Origin: DTPU01 sp963827855
Lineage (GTDB): Bacteria; Planctomycetota; Phycisphaerae; Sedimentisphaerales; Anaerobacaceae
Assembly (NCBI GenBank): GCA_963827855.1
Contig: CAWHBY010000001.1
Span: 1,198,560 to 1,262,559, forward strand
Direction: 5' to 3'
Length of the DNA: 64,000 nucleotides
Under the pieces are notes generated by a model. That model had not been told where the DNA came from. It did not search any database and worked only from the letters and a program-made list of their open reading frames with translations. The stretch's first letter is position 1; every line of letters begins with the position of its first letter. The position numbers and the translations under genes were made by a program. Shown in pieces: positions 21,756-29,419 of this stretch.

Positions 21756-21834
21756 CACGGCTGCGCCGTGCCTTGGCGACCGTGTCGCCAAGGGCGACCT
21801 TCGTAGCGGGCTGCTTGTCCGAGCAAGCTCGGAC
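21756..21834. repeat. three tandem perfect hairpins
   Basis: Hairpin 1 is 21756-21770 (CACGGC, loop TGC, GCCGTG). Hairpin 2 is 21771-21793 (CCTTGGCGAC, loop CGT, GTCGCCAAGG; 10 bp). Hairpin 3 is 21817-21834 (GTCCGAGC, loop AA, GCTCGGAC; 8 bp). All stems are perfect. None is followed by a T run, so they are not classical terminators. Confidence 0.7.
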
Positions 21835-21918
21835 CGCATCCCACTACTCGGCCTTGATCTGGCGGCTTAGGCTGTGGGCGATCCTCCGACCCACTCAAAC
21901 CTCTCAACCCGGCGACAG

Positions 21919-21950
21919 CCATTCGCGTCTATTCGCGTTCATTCGCGGCA
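21919..21950. repeat. period-10 repeat, right arm
   Basis: Three units ATTCGCGTCT, ATTCGCGTTC, ATTCGCGGCA with an exact 10-base period. Read on the other strand it matches the left arm at 21676-21706, so the two arms bracket about 210 bases that include the three hairpins. Confidence 0.65.
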
Positions 21951-22102
21951 AAACACTCCTTCAGTGCTCTTCCTGCACGTACAGGAGGAACTTTGCGTAT
22001 GCCCTGCCAGCAGAGCCCCCTGGCAAAGAGGCGCGGACTGCGGTATATTCTGATGCGATGGCAGGTACTCAACCATTCACCAGTAGAGACCGGGAGGCTC
22101 AT

Positions 22103-23704
22103 ATGGCAGGCGTCAGTGTTGTCCGAGGTATAGTAGCGGTCATGGCGATGGCCTCCGTGCTGGCTGCGGAGCAGGGTCCTTACTTGGGCAAGCCGTTCGC
22201 CGGTCAGACCCGGACGATCCCCGGCCGCGTGGAGGCGGAGCTGTACGACACGGGCGGCGAGGCCGTGGCGTATCACGATTCGGACTCGACCAACAGCGGC
22301 AGTGGGATGTTGAACAAGGGCGAAAGCGACGTCGACAAGTTCAGGAAAGACGAGGCCGTGGATCTCTCGTACGCCAAGGCCGGGATCGACAAGACCATCG
22401 ATGGCCAGGATGGGAAGCCCGGTGAGCTGTACCTGGGCTGGACCGCACCTGGAGAATGGGTCAAGTACACGGTCCAGGTGGAGCGGTCCGGCGCCTATGT
22501 CGTGGCAGCCCATCTCTCGTCGCGGTTTGACGATGCAGTCATCTCGCTGGCCTTCGACGGCGTGGACAAGACCGGTCCGATCGCCGTGCCCACCACGTCG
22601 CACTGGCACAAGTGGAGGATCGTAGACCCTCTCTGCGAAGTGACCCTCGACAAGGGCCTGCACACCATGGTCCTCTCGATCCTCAAGCAGGGGAACATGA
22701 ACATCGACTACCTGGACTTCATCCCCAAGGATAAGGCCAGGTCGAGCACGCCAGCCGTCGCGCAGGCCGACGCAAAGGCCTTCAGCCAGGCTGCGAGGGT
22801 TGGCCGGTGCGTGAACGTCCTGGGATACGACCCCATCTGGGATAGTCGTGAGAAGGCCCGTTTCCAGGAGAAGTACTTCCGTCTGATCCACGAGGCCGGT
22901 TTCCAGAGCATCCGGGTGAACCTGCATGCCCTCAATAGGATGGATAGCGAGTACCGGCTCAGCGATTCCTGGTGGCAGGTGACCGACTGGATCGTGAAGA
23001 ACGCCCTGGCCAATCAACTGGCCGTGATCCTGGACCTGCACAACTTCACGGACGTGGCCAGCGACCCGAACGCCTTCAGGCCCAAGATCATGGCCTTCTG
23101 GAAGCAGGTGTCCGAGCACTACAAGGATGCGCCGGATGCGGTCCTGTTCGAGCTGCTCAACGAGCCCAACGGCAAGCTGAATGCCCCCCTCTGGAACGAG
23201 TTTCTGGCGGACATGCTCAAGATCATCAGGCAGACCAACCCGACCCGGACCATCGTTGTGGGCCCCGCCTCCTGGAACGGCATCACTGCACTGCCCACCC
23301 TGAAGCTCCCTGAGGCAGACCGCAACCTCATCGTGACCGTGCACTACTACCAACCGATGAACTTCACGCATCAGGGCGCACCGTGGTCCAGGTCCACGGC
23401 CAACCTGTCCGGCGTGACCTGGGGCACGAACGAGGAGATGCGCAAGGCCGACGAGGACCTCTGGAAGGCGAACCGCTGGGCAAAGGAGAACCGCCGTCCC
23501 CTCTTTTTGGGCGAGTTCGGCGCCTATGACAAGGCAGAGATGCAGTACCGGACCCTCTACATCAGCTACATCGCCCGTACTGCAGAGACCCTGGGCTGGG
23601 CCTGGGGCCACTGGCAGTTCGACTCCGACTTCATCGTCTATGACATCCCCAAGGACCAGTGGGTGACCCCCATCCTGACGGCCCTGATCCCGCAGGTGCC
23701 TTGA
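22103..23704 (+). CDS. secreted CBM6-GH5 cellulase-like glycoside hydrolase
   Basis: 533 residues. The start is ATG 22103, with GGGAGG five bases upstream and a signal peptide right after it (VVRGIVAVMAMASVLAAE); the longer open frame upstream is repeat DNA. Residues about 35-210 form a CBM6-like beta-sandwich (GRVEAELYDTGGEAVAY, GEWVKYTVQVERSGAY, NIDYLDFIPK). The GH5 TIM barrel follows: 'FQSIRVNLHALNRMD', 'AVILDLHNFTDVA', acid/base glutamate in 'LFELLNEPNGKL', 'IVTVHYYQPMNFTHQG', nucleophile glutamate in 'RPLFLGEFGAYDK', and 'WGHWQFDSDFIVYD'. It should hydrolyse a beta-linked glucan or mannan outside the cell. The aldolase gene starts 13 bases downstream. Confidence 0.9.
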   Translation: MAGVSVVRGIVAVMAMASVLAAEQGPYLGKPFAGQTRTIPGRVEAELYDTGGEAVAYHDSDSTNSGSGMLNKGESDVDKFRKDEAVDLSYAKAGIDKTIDGQDGKPGELYLGWTAPGEWVKYTVQVERSGAYVVAAHLSSRFDDAVISLAFDGVDKTGPIAVPTTSHWHKWRIVDPLCEVTLDKGLHTMVLSILKQGNMNIDYLDFIPKDKARSSTPAVAQADAKAFSQAARVGRCVNVLGYDPIWDSREKARFQEKYFRLIHEAGFQSIRVNLHALNRMDSEYRLSDSWWQVTDWIVKNALANQLAVILDLHNFTDVASDPNAFRPKIMAFWKQVSEHYKDAPDAVLFELLNEPNGKLNAPLWNEFLADMLKIIRQTNPTRTIVVGPASWNGITALPTLKLPEADRNLIVTVHYYQPMNFTHQGAPWSRSTANLSGVTWGTNEEMRKADEDLWKANRWAKENRRPLFLGEFGAYDKAEMQYRTLYISYIARTAETLGWAWGHWQFDSDFIVYDIPKDQWVTPILTALIPQVP

Positions 23705-23717
23705 GCCTGGAGCGAGG

Positions 23718-24632
23718 ATGGCATCGACCCCTTCCATCCACCGGATCATGATCAGGGCACGGGACGCGGGCCTGGCTGTGCCGGCCTTCAACATCCCGTA
23801 CCTTCCCATGATGGAGCCTGTGGTGCGGGCCATCGTGGAACAGGACGTCTTCGGCCTGATCACGACAGCCAGGCTCGAGTGGATCAAGTTCGAAAGCGGG
23901 GGGCTGGTCCATGTCCTTGAGGAATACCGCCGCTGGGAGAGGCCGGGCTACGTGGGCCTCCACCTCGATCACGTCCCTGCCATTGATGAGGACGGCCTCC
24001 ATGTGGACTACCTGCCCGTCATCAGGCAGGCGATCGAGCTGGGCTACGCCTCCGTGATGATCGATGGCTCTCGCCTGGCCCTGGAAGAGAACATCGCAGC
24101 CACGCGCAAAGTGGTGGACCTGGCCCACGCCTCGCAGGTCGCCTGTGAGGCAGAGCTGGGCGCGGTGCTGGGACACGAGGCAGGCCCGATGCCACCTTAC
24201 GACGAGCTGTTCGCGTCCGGGCTGGGCTTCACTGACGTTGGCCAGTGCAGCCGTTTTGTCCGCGAGACCGGCTGCGACTGGCTGTCTGTGGCGATCGGCA
24301 ATCTGCACGGTGCGGTCACCGGTGCTGCCAAGGACACAAAGAAGATCGAGGCCAGGCTGAACCTTGAGCACCTGGATCGATTGCGCGAGGCAGCCGGCAT
24401 ACCGCTGGTGCTTCACGGCGGTTCGGGGATCCGCAGGGAGTACCTGCTGGGCGCGATCGGGAAGGGCATCGCGAAGGTCAACGTGGCTGCCGATATCCGG
24501 CAGGCCTACGAATCCAGCCTGCGTGCCAAGGGCGACGTGGCAGCGGCCCAGCAGGCGGTGTATGATCGAACGACTTGGCTGCTGCGCGAGTACTTCACTG
24601 TGACGGGATCTCGCTGCCTGATTGCAGGGTAG
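23718..24632 (+). CDS. class II ketose-bisphosphate aldolase
   Basis: 304 residues, a normal length for the family. The zinc-binding and catalytic positions are recognisable: 'YVGLHLDHVPAIDE' (His, Asp), 'VACEAELGAVLGHE' (Glu), 'SVAIGNLHGAVTG' (His) and 'PLVLHGGSGI' (His). These enzymes cleave fructose-, tagatose- or related ketose phosphates into two trioses in the cytoplasm. The sequence differs enough from standard FbaA that a dedicated substrate is likely. The next gene, a sugar kinase, begins four bases after its stop, which suggests the kinase makes the aldolase substrate. Confidence 0.85.
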   Translation: MASTPSIHRIMIRARDAGLAVPAFNIPYLPMMEPVVRAIVEQDVFGLITTARLEWIKFESGGLVHVLEEYRRWERPGYVGLHLDHVPAIDEDGLHVDYLPVIRQAIELGYASVMIDGSRLALEENIAATRKVVDLAHASQVACEAELGAVLGHEAGPMPPYDELFASGLGFTDVGQCSRFVRETGCDWLSVAIGNLHGAVTGAAKDTKKIEARLNLEHLDRLREAAGIPLVLHGGSGIRREYLLGAIGKGIAKVNVAADIRQAYESSLRAKGDVAAAQQAVYDRTTWLLREYFTVTGSRCLIAG

Positions 24633-24636
24633 GGAT

Positions 24637-26166
24637 ATGAGCCTGCTGGGAATCGACGTCGGGACGAGCGGCTGCAAGGCCGTGTTGTTCGGGGAAGATG
24701 GCCGGGTCCTGGCCTCAGCGTACCAGGAGTACGATATCCAGCGCCCCCAGCCCGGCTGGGCAGAGCTGGACGCCCCGGACGTGTGGCAGCGAATCAGACT
24801 CGCTCTGGCTGCGGTCGCAGCGAGTTCGAGGACCGATCCGGTGCAGGCCTTGTGTGTCTCCTCCATGGGAGAGGCCACCGTACCCGTGACGCGGGATCGC
24901 CGCATCCTGGGACCCTCTCTGACCTACTCCGATGCGCGTGGCCAGGAGTACCTCCGCAGCCTGGCAGCAGGGATCGGGGACCCGGCGTTGTATGACATCA
25001 ACGGAAACGCCCTGGGTAACCACTACAGCCTGACCAAGCTCATGTGGACCCGGGACCACCGGCCCGACCTGTACGCCGCTGCAGACAAGTTCCTGCATTG
25101 GAGCAGCCTTGTGGCCTTCATGCTCGGGGCGGATGCTGCCGTGGACTACTCCCTGGCCAACCGCACCCTGTTGTTCGACCTGGAGACCAGGGACTGGTCA
25201 GCGGAGTTGCTTGGATGGGCAGGCCTGGATCCCTCCAAGCTGCCTTTCACGGTGCCGACGGGCTGCGTGGTGGGCGAGACCGGCGGCACCTCGATCGCTG
25301 AGATCGGCCTTCCTGCAGGGATCCCGATTGTCAGCGGGCCGCACGACCAGTGCGCCAATGCCGTGGGATGCGGCGTGATCAGCGAGGATCTCGCCATGTA
25401 CGGGATGGGGACAGTCCTGTGTGCGGTGCCGGTGTTCAGCAAGCGGCCCGACACAGCGGCCATGCTGGCCCGCGGCCTCAACACCGAGCACCACGCGGTC
25501 TCTGACACGTACGTGAGTTTCATGTTCAACCAGGGCGGGGCCCTGCTGAAGTGGTACAGGGACACGGTCGCCTCCGTGGAACGCGGCCAGGCCCTTGCAG
25601 AAGGGCGGGACATCTACGCCAGCCTGATCGCCGAGATGCCCGAAGGTCCAAGTGCCGTGATGGCGCTTCCCCATTTCTCTCCCACCGGCCCGCCCCAGTT
25701 CATCTCCGACTCCTGCGGGGTCTTGGCCGGACTGACCCTCGAGACCACGCGGGGCGAGATCCTCAAGGGCCTGATCGAAGGAGCGACGTTCTACATCCGT
25801 GCATGTATCGAGTCCCTGCCCGGCGTGGGGATCGAGGTGGACCGTTTTCATGCCGTGGGCGGCGGAACCAAGTCCGACGCCTGGGTGCAGCTCAGTGCGG
25901 ACGTCCTGGGCAAGCCGTTCGTGCGGCCGCGGATCACAGAGGCGGGCGCGCTGGGAGCGGCGATCCTGGCAGGGGCCGCGGCAGGCGCGTTTTCGTCCGT
26001 GACCGAGGGCTGCAGTGCCATGGTCCACCTGGACCGAACCTTCGAGCCCGTTCAGGAGAGGGTCGAGGCATATGATGTCCGCTTCGTGGAGTACCAGCGC
26101 CTGTGGCCCCTCATGGCCGACTACTTGAGAGAGCTGGCCAAGAGTGCCGACCGGGAAGCCGGTTAA
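24637..26166 (+). CDS. FGGY-family carbohydrate kinase (xylulokinase-like)
   Basis: 509 residues from ATG 24637; an in-frame TTG 15 bases earlier lacks a better ribosome binding site. The FGGY fold is shown by the N-terminal phosphate loop 'LLGIDVGTSGCKAVLFG', 'GWAELDAPDVWQRI', 'SMGEATVPV' and the C-terminal ATP site 'FHAVGGGTKSDAWVQLSADV' with 'EAGALGAAILAG'. It phosphorylates a pentulose or hexulose. Xylulose is the family default but is not proven. Its tight coupling to the aldolase upstream argues for a ketose kinase-aldolase pathway. Confidence 0.85.
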   Translation: MSLLGIDVGTSGCKAVLFGEDGRVLASAYQEYDIQRPQPGWAELDAPDVWQRIRLALAAVAASSRTDPVQALCVSSMGEATVPVTRDRRILGPSLTYSDARGQEYLRSLAAGIGDPALYDINGNALGNHYSLTKLMWTRDHRPDLYAAADKFLHWSSLVAFMLGADAAVDYSLANRTLLFDLETRDWSAELLGWAGLDPSKLPFTVPTGCVVGETGGTSIAEIGLPAGIPIVSGPHDQCANAVGCGVISEDLAMYGMGTVLCAVPVFSKRPDTAAMLARGLNTEHHAVSDTYVSFMFNQGGALLKWYRDTVASVERGQALAEGRDIYASLIAEMPEGPSAVMALPHFSPTGPPQFISDSCGVLAGLTLETTRGEILKGLIEGATFYIRACIESLPGVGIEVDRFHAVGGGTKSDAWVQLSADVLGKPFVRPRITEAGALGAAILAGAAAGAFSSVTEGCSAMVHLDRTFEPVQERVEAYDVRFVEYQRLWPLMADYLRELAKSADREAG

Positions 26167-26210
26167 TGAGGGTAGAATCCAGAATCCAGAATGAAGATGG
26201 CCGGAGAGAC

Positions 26211-27107
26211 ATGGCGCGAGGCGCGGCTGCGATAGTCGCTGTGTTCTGCCTGATACGAGGGGTGGCCTCGGGGGCGCCGGTGGGCCTTGAGGTCGGCCAG
26301 CGATGGCAGTACAAGCACGACGGTCCGAGGCCTGGCAGCATGGAGCCCAATGCCATCGACGGCGAGCGGATCGTCTGGGTTATCGGTCAGGGGTTGGGCA
26401 GCGGGGAGCAGGGAAGGGCGCAGTGGGTCATTGAAGAGCGTTTCACCAACAACCAGCAGGTGGTGGGGCGGCTATGCGTTGATCTGGATGGGTTCTTGAC
26501 GGCCATCGAGATCCAAAACGAGAAAGGGGAGAAGGCCAGGCTTCGATATGACCCGCCTGTACCCTACCAGCCCACGGACATGAACGTGGGCGAGGTGAAG
26601 ACCATAGAGACCACACTGCGCATGGATTCACCCAGCTTCGCCATACCCAACAAGACTCGCGTTGAGCGGCTCGGCGACGAGACGGTCAGAACCCCGGCAG
26701 GGGAGTTCCCCAACTGCCTGCACTTCAGAAGCATGACCTGCTCCACCATCGACGTCAAGATCGCCAAGATCCCCATGACCGAGGAGCGGGAGCAGTGGTT
26801 TCATCCGTCAGCCAAGGGCATGGTCAAGGAGGTCTATCGCAAGGGTCCGGTCAAGTTCCTGACTTGGTCGCGACCTGGGTATACGGCCACAAGCACACTG
26901 ATAGCCCTGGCCAATGAGAAGCCGGACTCCTCGGTTAGCGACTCTGTGCAGACCTACGCCGAACGCAGTGGTCCACAGAAGCCGCCTCCATCGCCTCTCG
27001 GACCTGATCGCCTGCGATCAGGGGCGGCGATCCTGGTTGCCATGGCCCTCCTCGCGGTCGCTCTCGCATGGAATCGACACGCCCGTCGCAGCCGGGGCAG
27101 ACGCTGA
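26211..27107 (+). CDS. exported protein of unknown function with C-terminal membrane anchor
   Basis: 298 residues from ATG 26211 (GGAGA just upstream), which begins a clear signal peptide (MARGAAAIVAVFCLIRGVAS). An earlier in-frame ATG at 26166 overlaps the kinase stop and leads through a period-7 repeat, so it is less likely. The body begins 'LEVGQRWQYKHDGPRPG' and includes 'TRVERLGDETVRTPAGEFP' and 'EREQWFHPSAKGMVKEVYR', a beta-rich pattern like DUF3108/LolA-type periplasmic proteins. A hydrophobic helix (SGAAILVAMALLAVALAW) and a basic tail finish it. Function not recognised. Confidence 0.65.
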   Translation: MARGAAAIVAVFCLIRGVASGAPVGLEVGQRWQYKHDGPRPGSMEPNAIDGERIVWVIGQGLGSGEQGRAQWVIEERFTNNQQVVGRLCVDLDGFLTAIEIQNEKGEKARLRYDPPVPYQPTDMNVGEVKTIETTLRMDSPSFAIPNKTRVERLGDETVRTPAGEFPNCLHFRSMTCSTIDVKIAKIPMTEEREQWFHPSAKGMVKEVYRKGPVKFLTWSRPGYTATSTLIALANEKPDSSVSDSVQTYAERSGPQKPPPSPLGPDRLRSGAAILVAMALLAVALAWNRHARRSRGRR

Positions 27108-27266
27108 ATCAATCCAAAGGTGCCATACAGAAGGATGTTCGCCACTACGCAGGCCCTAATCTTCAGGTTTCTGTTGGGGCTTTGGACGGACGGATGTCGC
27201 ACTGTACAGGGGGAGGGAAGTTGGGCCCATAGGTGTTGAATAGTCCAGAGAAGGAGAACACGCTCC

Positions 27267-28307
27267 ATGGCAACAGTAGAACAGCACCAACTCAGACCGC
27301 TCAGTCGCATCGCGGTATGGACTCCCATGGTGTTTTGGTGGGGGCTGGCTGCCCTCGCGGGTCCGGAGATCCCGCACGCGGCCAAGTATGAGGGCTTTGT
27401 CTTGGTGCAGGCTGGAGCATTCCAGATGGGCGACGTCTGGGGTGATAGTCCATGGGCGATGGGTGAGGTGCCGGTTCATGAGGTGGAGGTCGGGGATTTC
27501 CTGTTGGCTAAACATGAGGTTACTGTGGCCGAGTTTGCCCGATTCGTGGCCGCCACTGGATACCAGACCGTGGCAGAGGCAGCAGCAGGATCCCAGGCGA
27601 ACAGGGGGTACATCAAGGATGGCAAGACGGTCTACCCCTATTGGCGTGACCACTGGTTCGAACAGGCGCCCGACCATCCCGTGCTCCTGATTGCGTGGGA
27701 GGACGCCATTGTCTACTGCAACTGGCTGAGCCGGCAGCACGACCTGCCGCCTGCGTACGACGAGAAGGCAGGCCATTTGCTGGCCGCTACTGGCGAACCC
27801 ACAGGGCAGGTCCGCGTGGTGAAGGGTTTTCGGCTGCCCACGGAGGCGGAATGGGAATTCGCCGCGCGTGAGGGAGGCCGAAAGGTCCGCTTCGCCAATG
27901 GCCAAGACATCGCCCGGGCCCCTGAGATGAACTTCGACGCTGCCGGCACCGGCAAGATGGTGCCTTCGCTGAGGATGCCTCCAGACAAATGCTACCCCTA
28001 CAACGAGAAAGGGGTCAACTGGGGAGGCACTTCGCCAGTGGGGTCCTTTCGCCCCAACGCCTTGGGCCTCTACGACATGAGTGGAAACGCCTGGGAGTGG
28101 TGCAGTGACACCGACGGCTCGGCCTACCCGCCCGAACGGCAGGTGAACCCCTGCAGTCAAGGTGGCGCTGGCCACGTCATACGGGGCGGCATGTATGACA
28201 CGGACGCCAAGGCCTGCCGGGCGTCTGCCAGGATCGGCTGGTACCCGCGAGCCTGGTGTGCCGGCTCAGGGTTCCGCGTTGCGCTGACCTACACCTTGTC
28301 GAACTGA
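27267..28307 (+). CDS. formylglycine-generating-enzyme-like (SUMF1/FGE-sulfatase) protein
   Basis: 346 residues with a strong ribosome binding site (AAGGAGAA, 27251-27258). An N-terminal hydrophobic segment suggests export. The FGE-sulfatase fold is clear: 'FVLVQAGAFQMGDVWG', 'VHEVEVGDFLLAKHEVTV', 'GFRLPTEAEWEFAAREGG', 'ALGLYDMSGNAWEWCSD', 'HVIRGGMYDTDA' and 'AGSGFRVAL'. The cysteine pair that makes true FGE catalytic is not evident after 'RGGMY', so this is more likely a non-catalytic relative. No sulfatase gene is nearby. The last residues and stop lie in a segment repeated at 29440-29482, so the native C-terminus may have been exchanged. Confidence 0.8.
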   Translation: MATVEQHQLRPLSRIAVWTPMVFWWGLAALAGPEIPHAAKYEGFVLVQAGAFQMGDVWGDSPWAMGEVPVHEVEVGDFLLAKHEVTVAEFARFVAATGYQTVAEAAAGSQANRGYIKDGKTVYPYWRDHWFEQAPDHPVLLIAWEDAIVYCNWLSRQHDLPPAYDEKAGHLLAATGEPTGQVRVVKGFRLPTEAEWEFAAREGGRKVRFANGQDIARAPEMNFDAAGTGKMVPSLRMPPDKCYPYNEKGVNWGGTSPVGSFRPNALGLYDMSGNAWEWCSDTDGSAYPPERQVNPCSQGGAGHVIRGGMYDTDAKACRASARIGWYPRAWCAGSGFRVALTYTLSN

Positions 28308-28332
28308 GCCAGAACGTAGTCCTTCTTGCAGG
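28291..28332. repeat. direct repeat copy 1 (tail of the FGE-like gene)
   Basis: About 42 bases almost identical to 29440-29482; both contain TCGAACTGAGCCAG. Read on the minus strand, this copy encodes 'DYVLAQFDKV' and a stop, like the 'DYVLAQFEKVWPS' end of the isomerase at 29420-30403. Confidence 0.6.
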
Positions 28333-28595
28333 TCAAGCCGCGGAGATTGTGTGCGGCAGAGGACAACAGAGACCCCTGCGTCTCGCATGGTCTTGAGTAT
28401 TGGCCGGCCAGATGCTACAGTAGTCATCAGTCGAAGACGAGGGCCTTAGAGGGTTGAAGATGGAAAGAGGCTGTTCGTTCCTGTCTTGCCACGTTGGCCA
28501 TCACGCCGCCACAGGCAGCTCACAGTCAATCCGCTTTGAGCGGTTCACATGTCAAGCCTCCGGCACTGCCGAGGGTATTGACTTCAAATGAGAAG
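28333..28595. other. spacer, nothing recognised
   Basis: No frame, repeat or signal could be supported here. It lies between a relic of an isomerase tail and a relic of a beta-helix gene, so it is probably decayed DNA. Confidence 0.4.
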
Positions 28596-28859
28596 GAGGT
28601 CAACGGGGACTATCATCTCAAATCCTACGCCGGCAGGTGGGAGCCCTTCAGCAAGAGTTGGGTGAAAGACGATGTGACCAGTCCATGCATCGATGCAGGA
28701 GATCCGAACACCCCTGTTGGCGAGGAGCCCGTACCTAACGGGGGGCGGATCAACATGGGAGCCTATGGCGGAACTCCGGAGGCGAGCAGGTCTGGCAACC
28801 ACTCCCCTGTGAGCCAGGGAGTCAGTCCTGGCAGACTGGCGAATGCACATGAATACTGA
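28596..28859 (+). pseudogene. C-terminal relic of a parallel beta-helix/choice-of-anchor surface protein
   Basis: The frame reads 'NGDYHLKSYAGRWEP', 'DDVTSPCIDAGDPNTPVG' and 'GGRINMGAYGGTPEAS' before a stop at 28859. This is the standard closing module of large planctomycetal right-handed beta-helix proteins. No upstream coils, signal peptide or start codon with a ribosome binding site exist, and the preceding codons are not family-like, so only the last about 85 residues remain. It overlaps the 3' end of the STAS gene on the other strand. Confidence 0.65.
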
Positions 28860-29163
28860 TATCGGAGGAATGCCCCCCAAGGCCGAAGAGATGGGCCAGG
28901 CCCAATTGGTCAAAGGTGGCCTCCACGCTGGTGCGAACCGAGCATAGCGTCAGCGTGCGTCCTGATTGTCTGAGCAGCGTGTCCAGGACCAGCAGCCCAA
29001 TGACCATCTGCGAGCGGAAGACCTCCACTGCGGCAAAGTCCAGCACCAGGTTGCGTCCACTGGCCGCATACACATACTGCTGCAGCACATCGAGCTCGCC
29101 GATGCTCTCGGGATCCCTATGGAGGGTGACCCGGAGTGCGGCGGACCCCTGTTGTGTCTCCAT
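28822..29163 (-). CDS. STAS-domain protein (anti-sigma factor antagonist-like)
   Basis: 113 residues from ATG 29163; the frame opens further upstream without a convincing start. The fold pattern matches a STAS domain: 'ALRVTLHRDPESIGELDVL', 'GRNLVLDFAAVEVFRSQMV' (the conserved loop that normally carries a phosphorylatable Ser is 'FRSQMVIG'), and 'GRTLTLCSVRTSVEATFDQLG', ending near 'AHLFGLGG'. Such proteins bind anti-sigma kinases or related partners in the cytoplasm. No anti-sigma factor gene is adjacent, so its partner is unknown. Confidence 0.7.
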   Translation of the reverse strand: METQQGSAALRVTLHRDPESIGELDVLQQYVYAASGRNLVLDFAAVEVFRSQMVIGLLVLDTLLRQSGRTLTLCSVRTSVEATFDQLGLAHLFGLGGHSSDISIHVHSPVCQD

Positions 29164-29419
29164 GGTCCGTCCCCCGCGGGGTGGTGCCTGGTCTGGATCA
29201 GACTCCCCCCAAATAGAGTATAACTCGTGTTTCTGCGAATCCAAACCGAGGCTCGCCGGAAAGACTGCGCCGGCCATGGGCGGAACGCTCTGCGGCTGGT
29301 TCTCCTTGTGGACGTAGCGGGGCTCGTCCTTCCTCTACCGTGTCACCCTCGTTTGAACTCCGCCGGAACCGTGCTGGGCCCATGCGGCAGCCCTGCTCCG
29401 CCGCCGCAGGTCACTGTGA

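Larger units (their letters stand above)
21469..22102. other. long spacer with inverted repeats and three hairpins
   Basis: 630 bases between the divergent histidine kinase and GH5 genes. An open frame runs through it on the + strand, but it is repeat-derived and lacks a start or domain. It holds the paired period-10 repeats and hairpins listed separately, plus the ribosome binding site of the GH5 gene (GGGAGG at 22092-22097). Confidence 0.6.

Noticed and set aside
21756..21834. Rho-independent terminators
   Set aside because: The hairpins are perfect but none is followed by a T run on either strand, and they lie between divergent genes.
21929..23887. 652-codon open frame on the minus strand opposite CBM6-GH5
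   Set aside because: Antisense of a clear GH5 gene; no recognisable fold or ribosome binding site.
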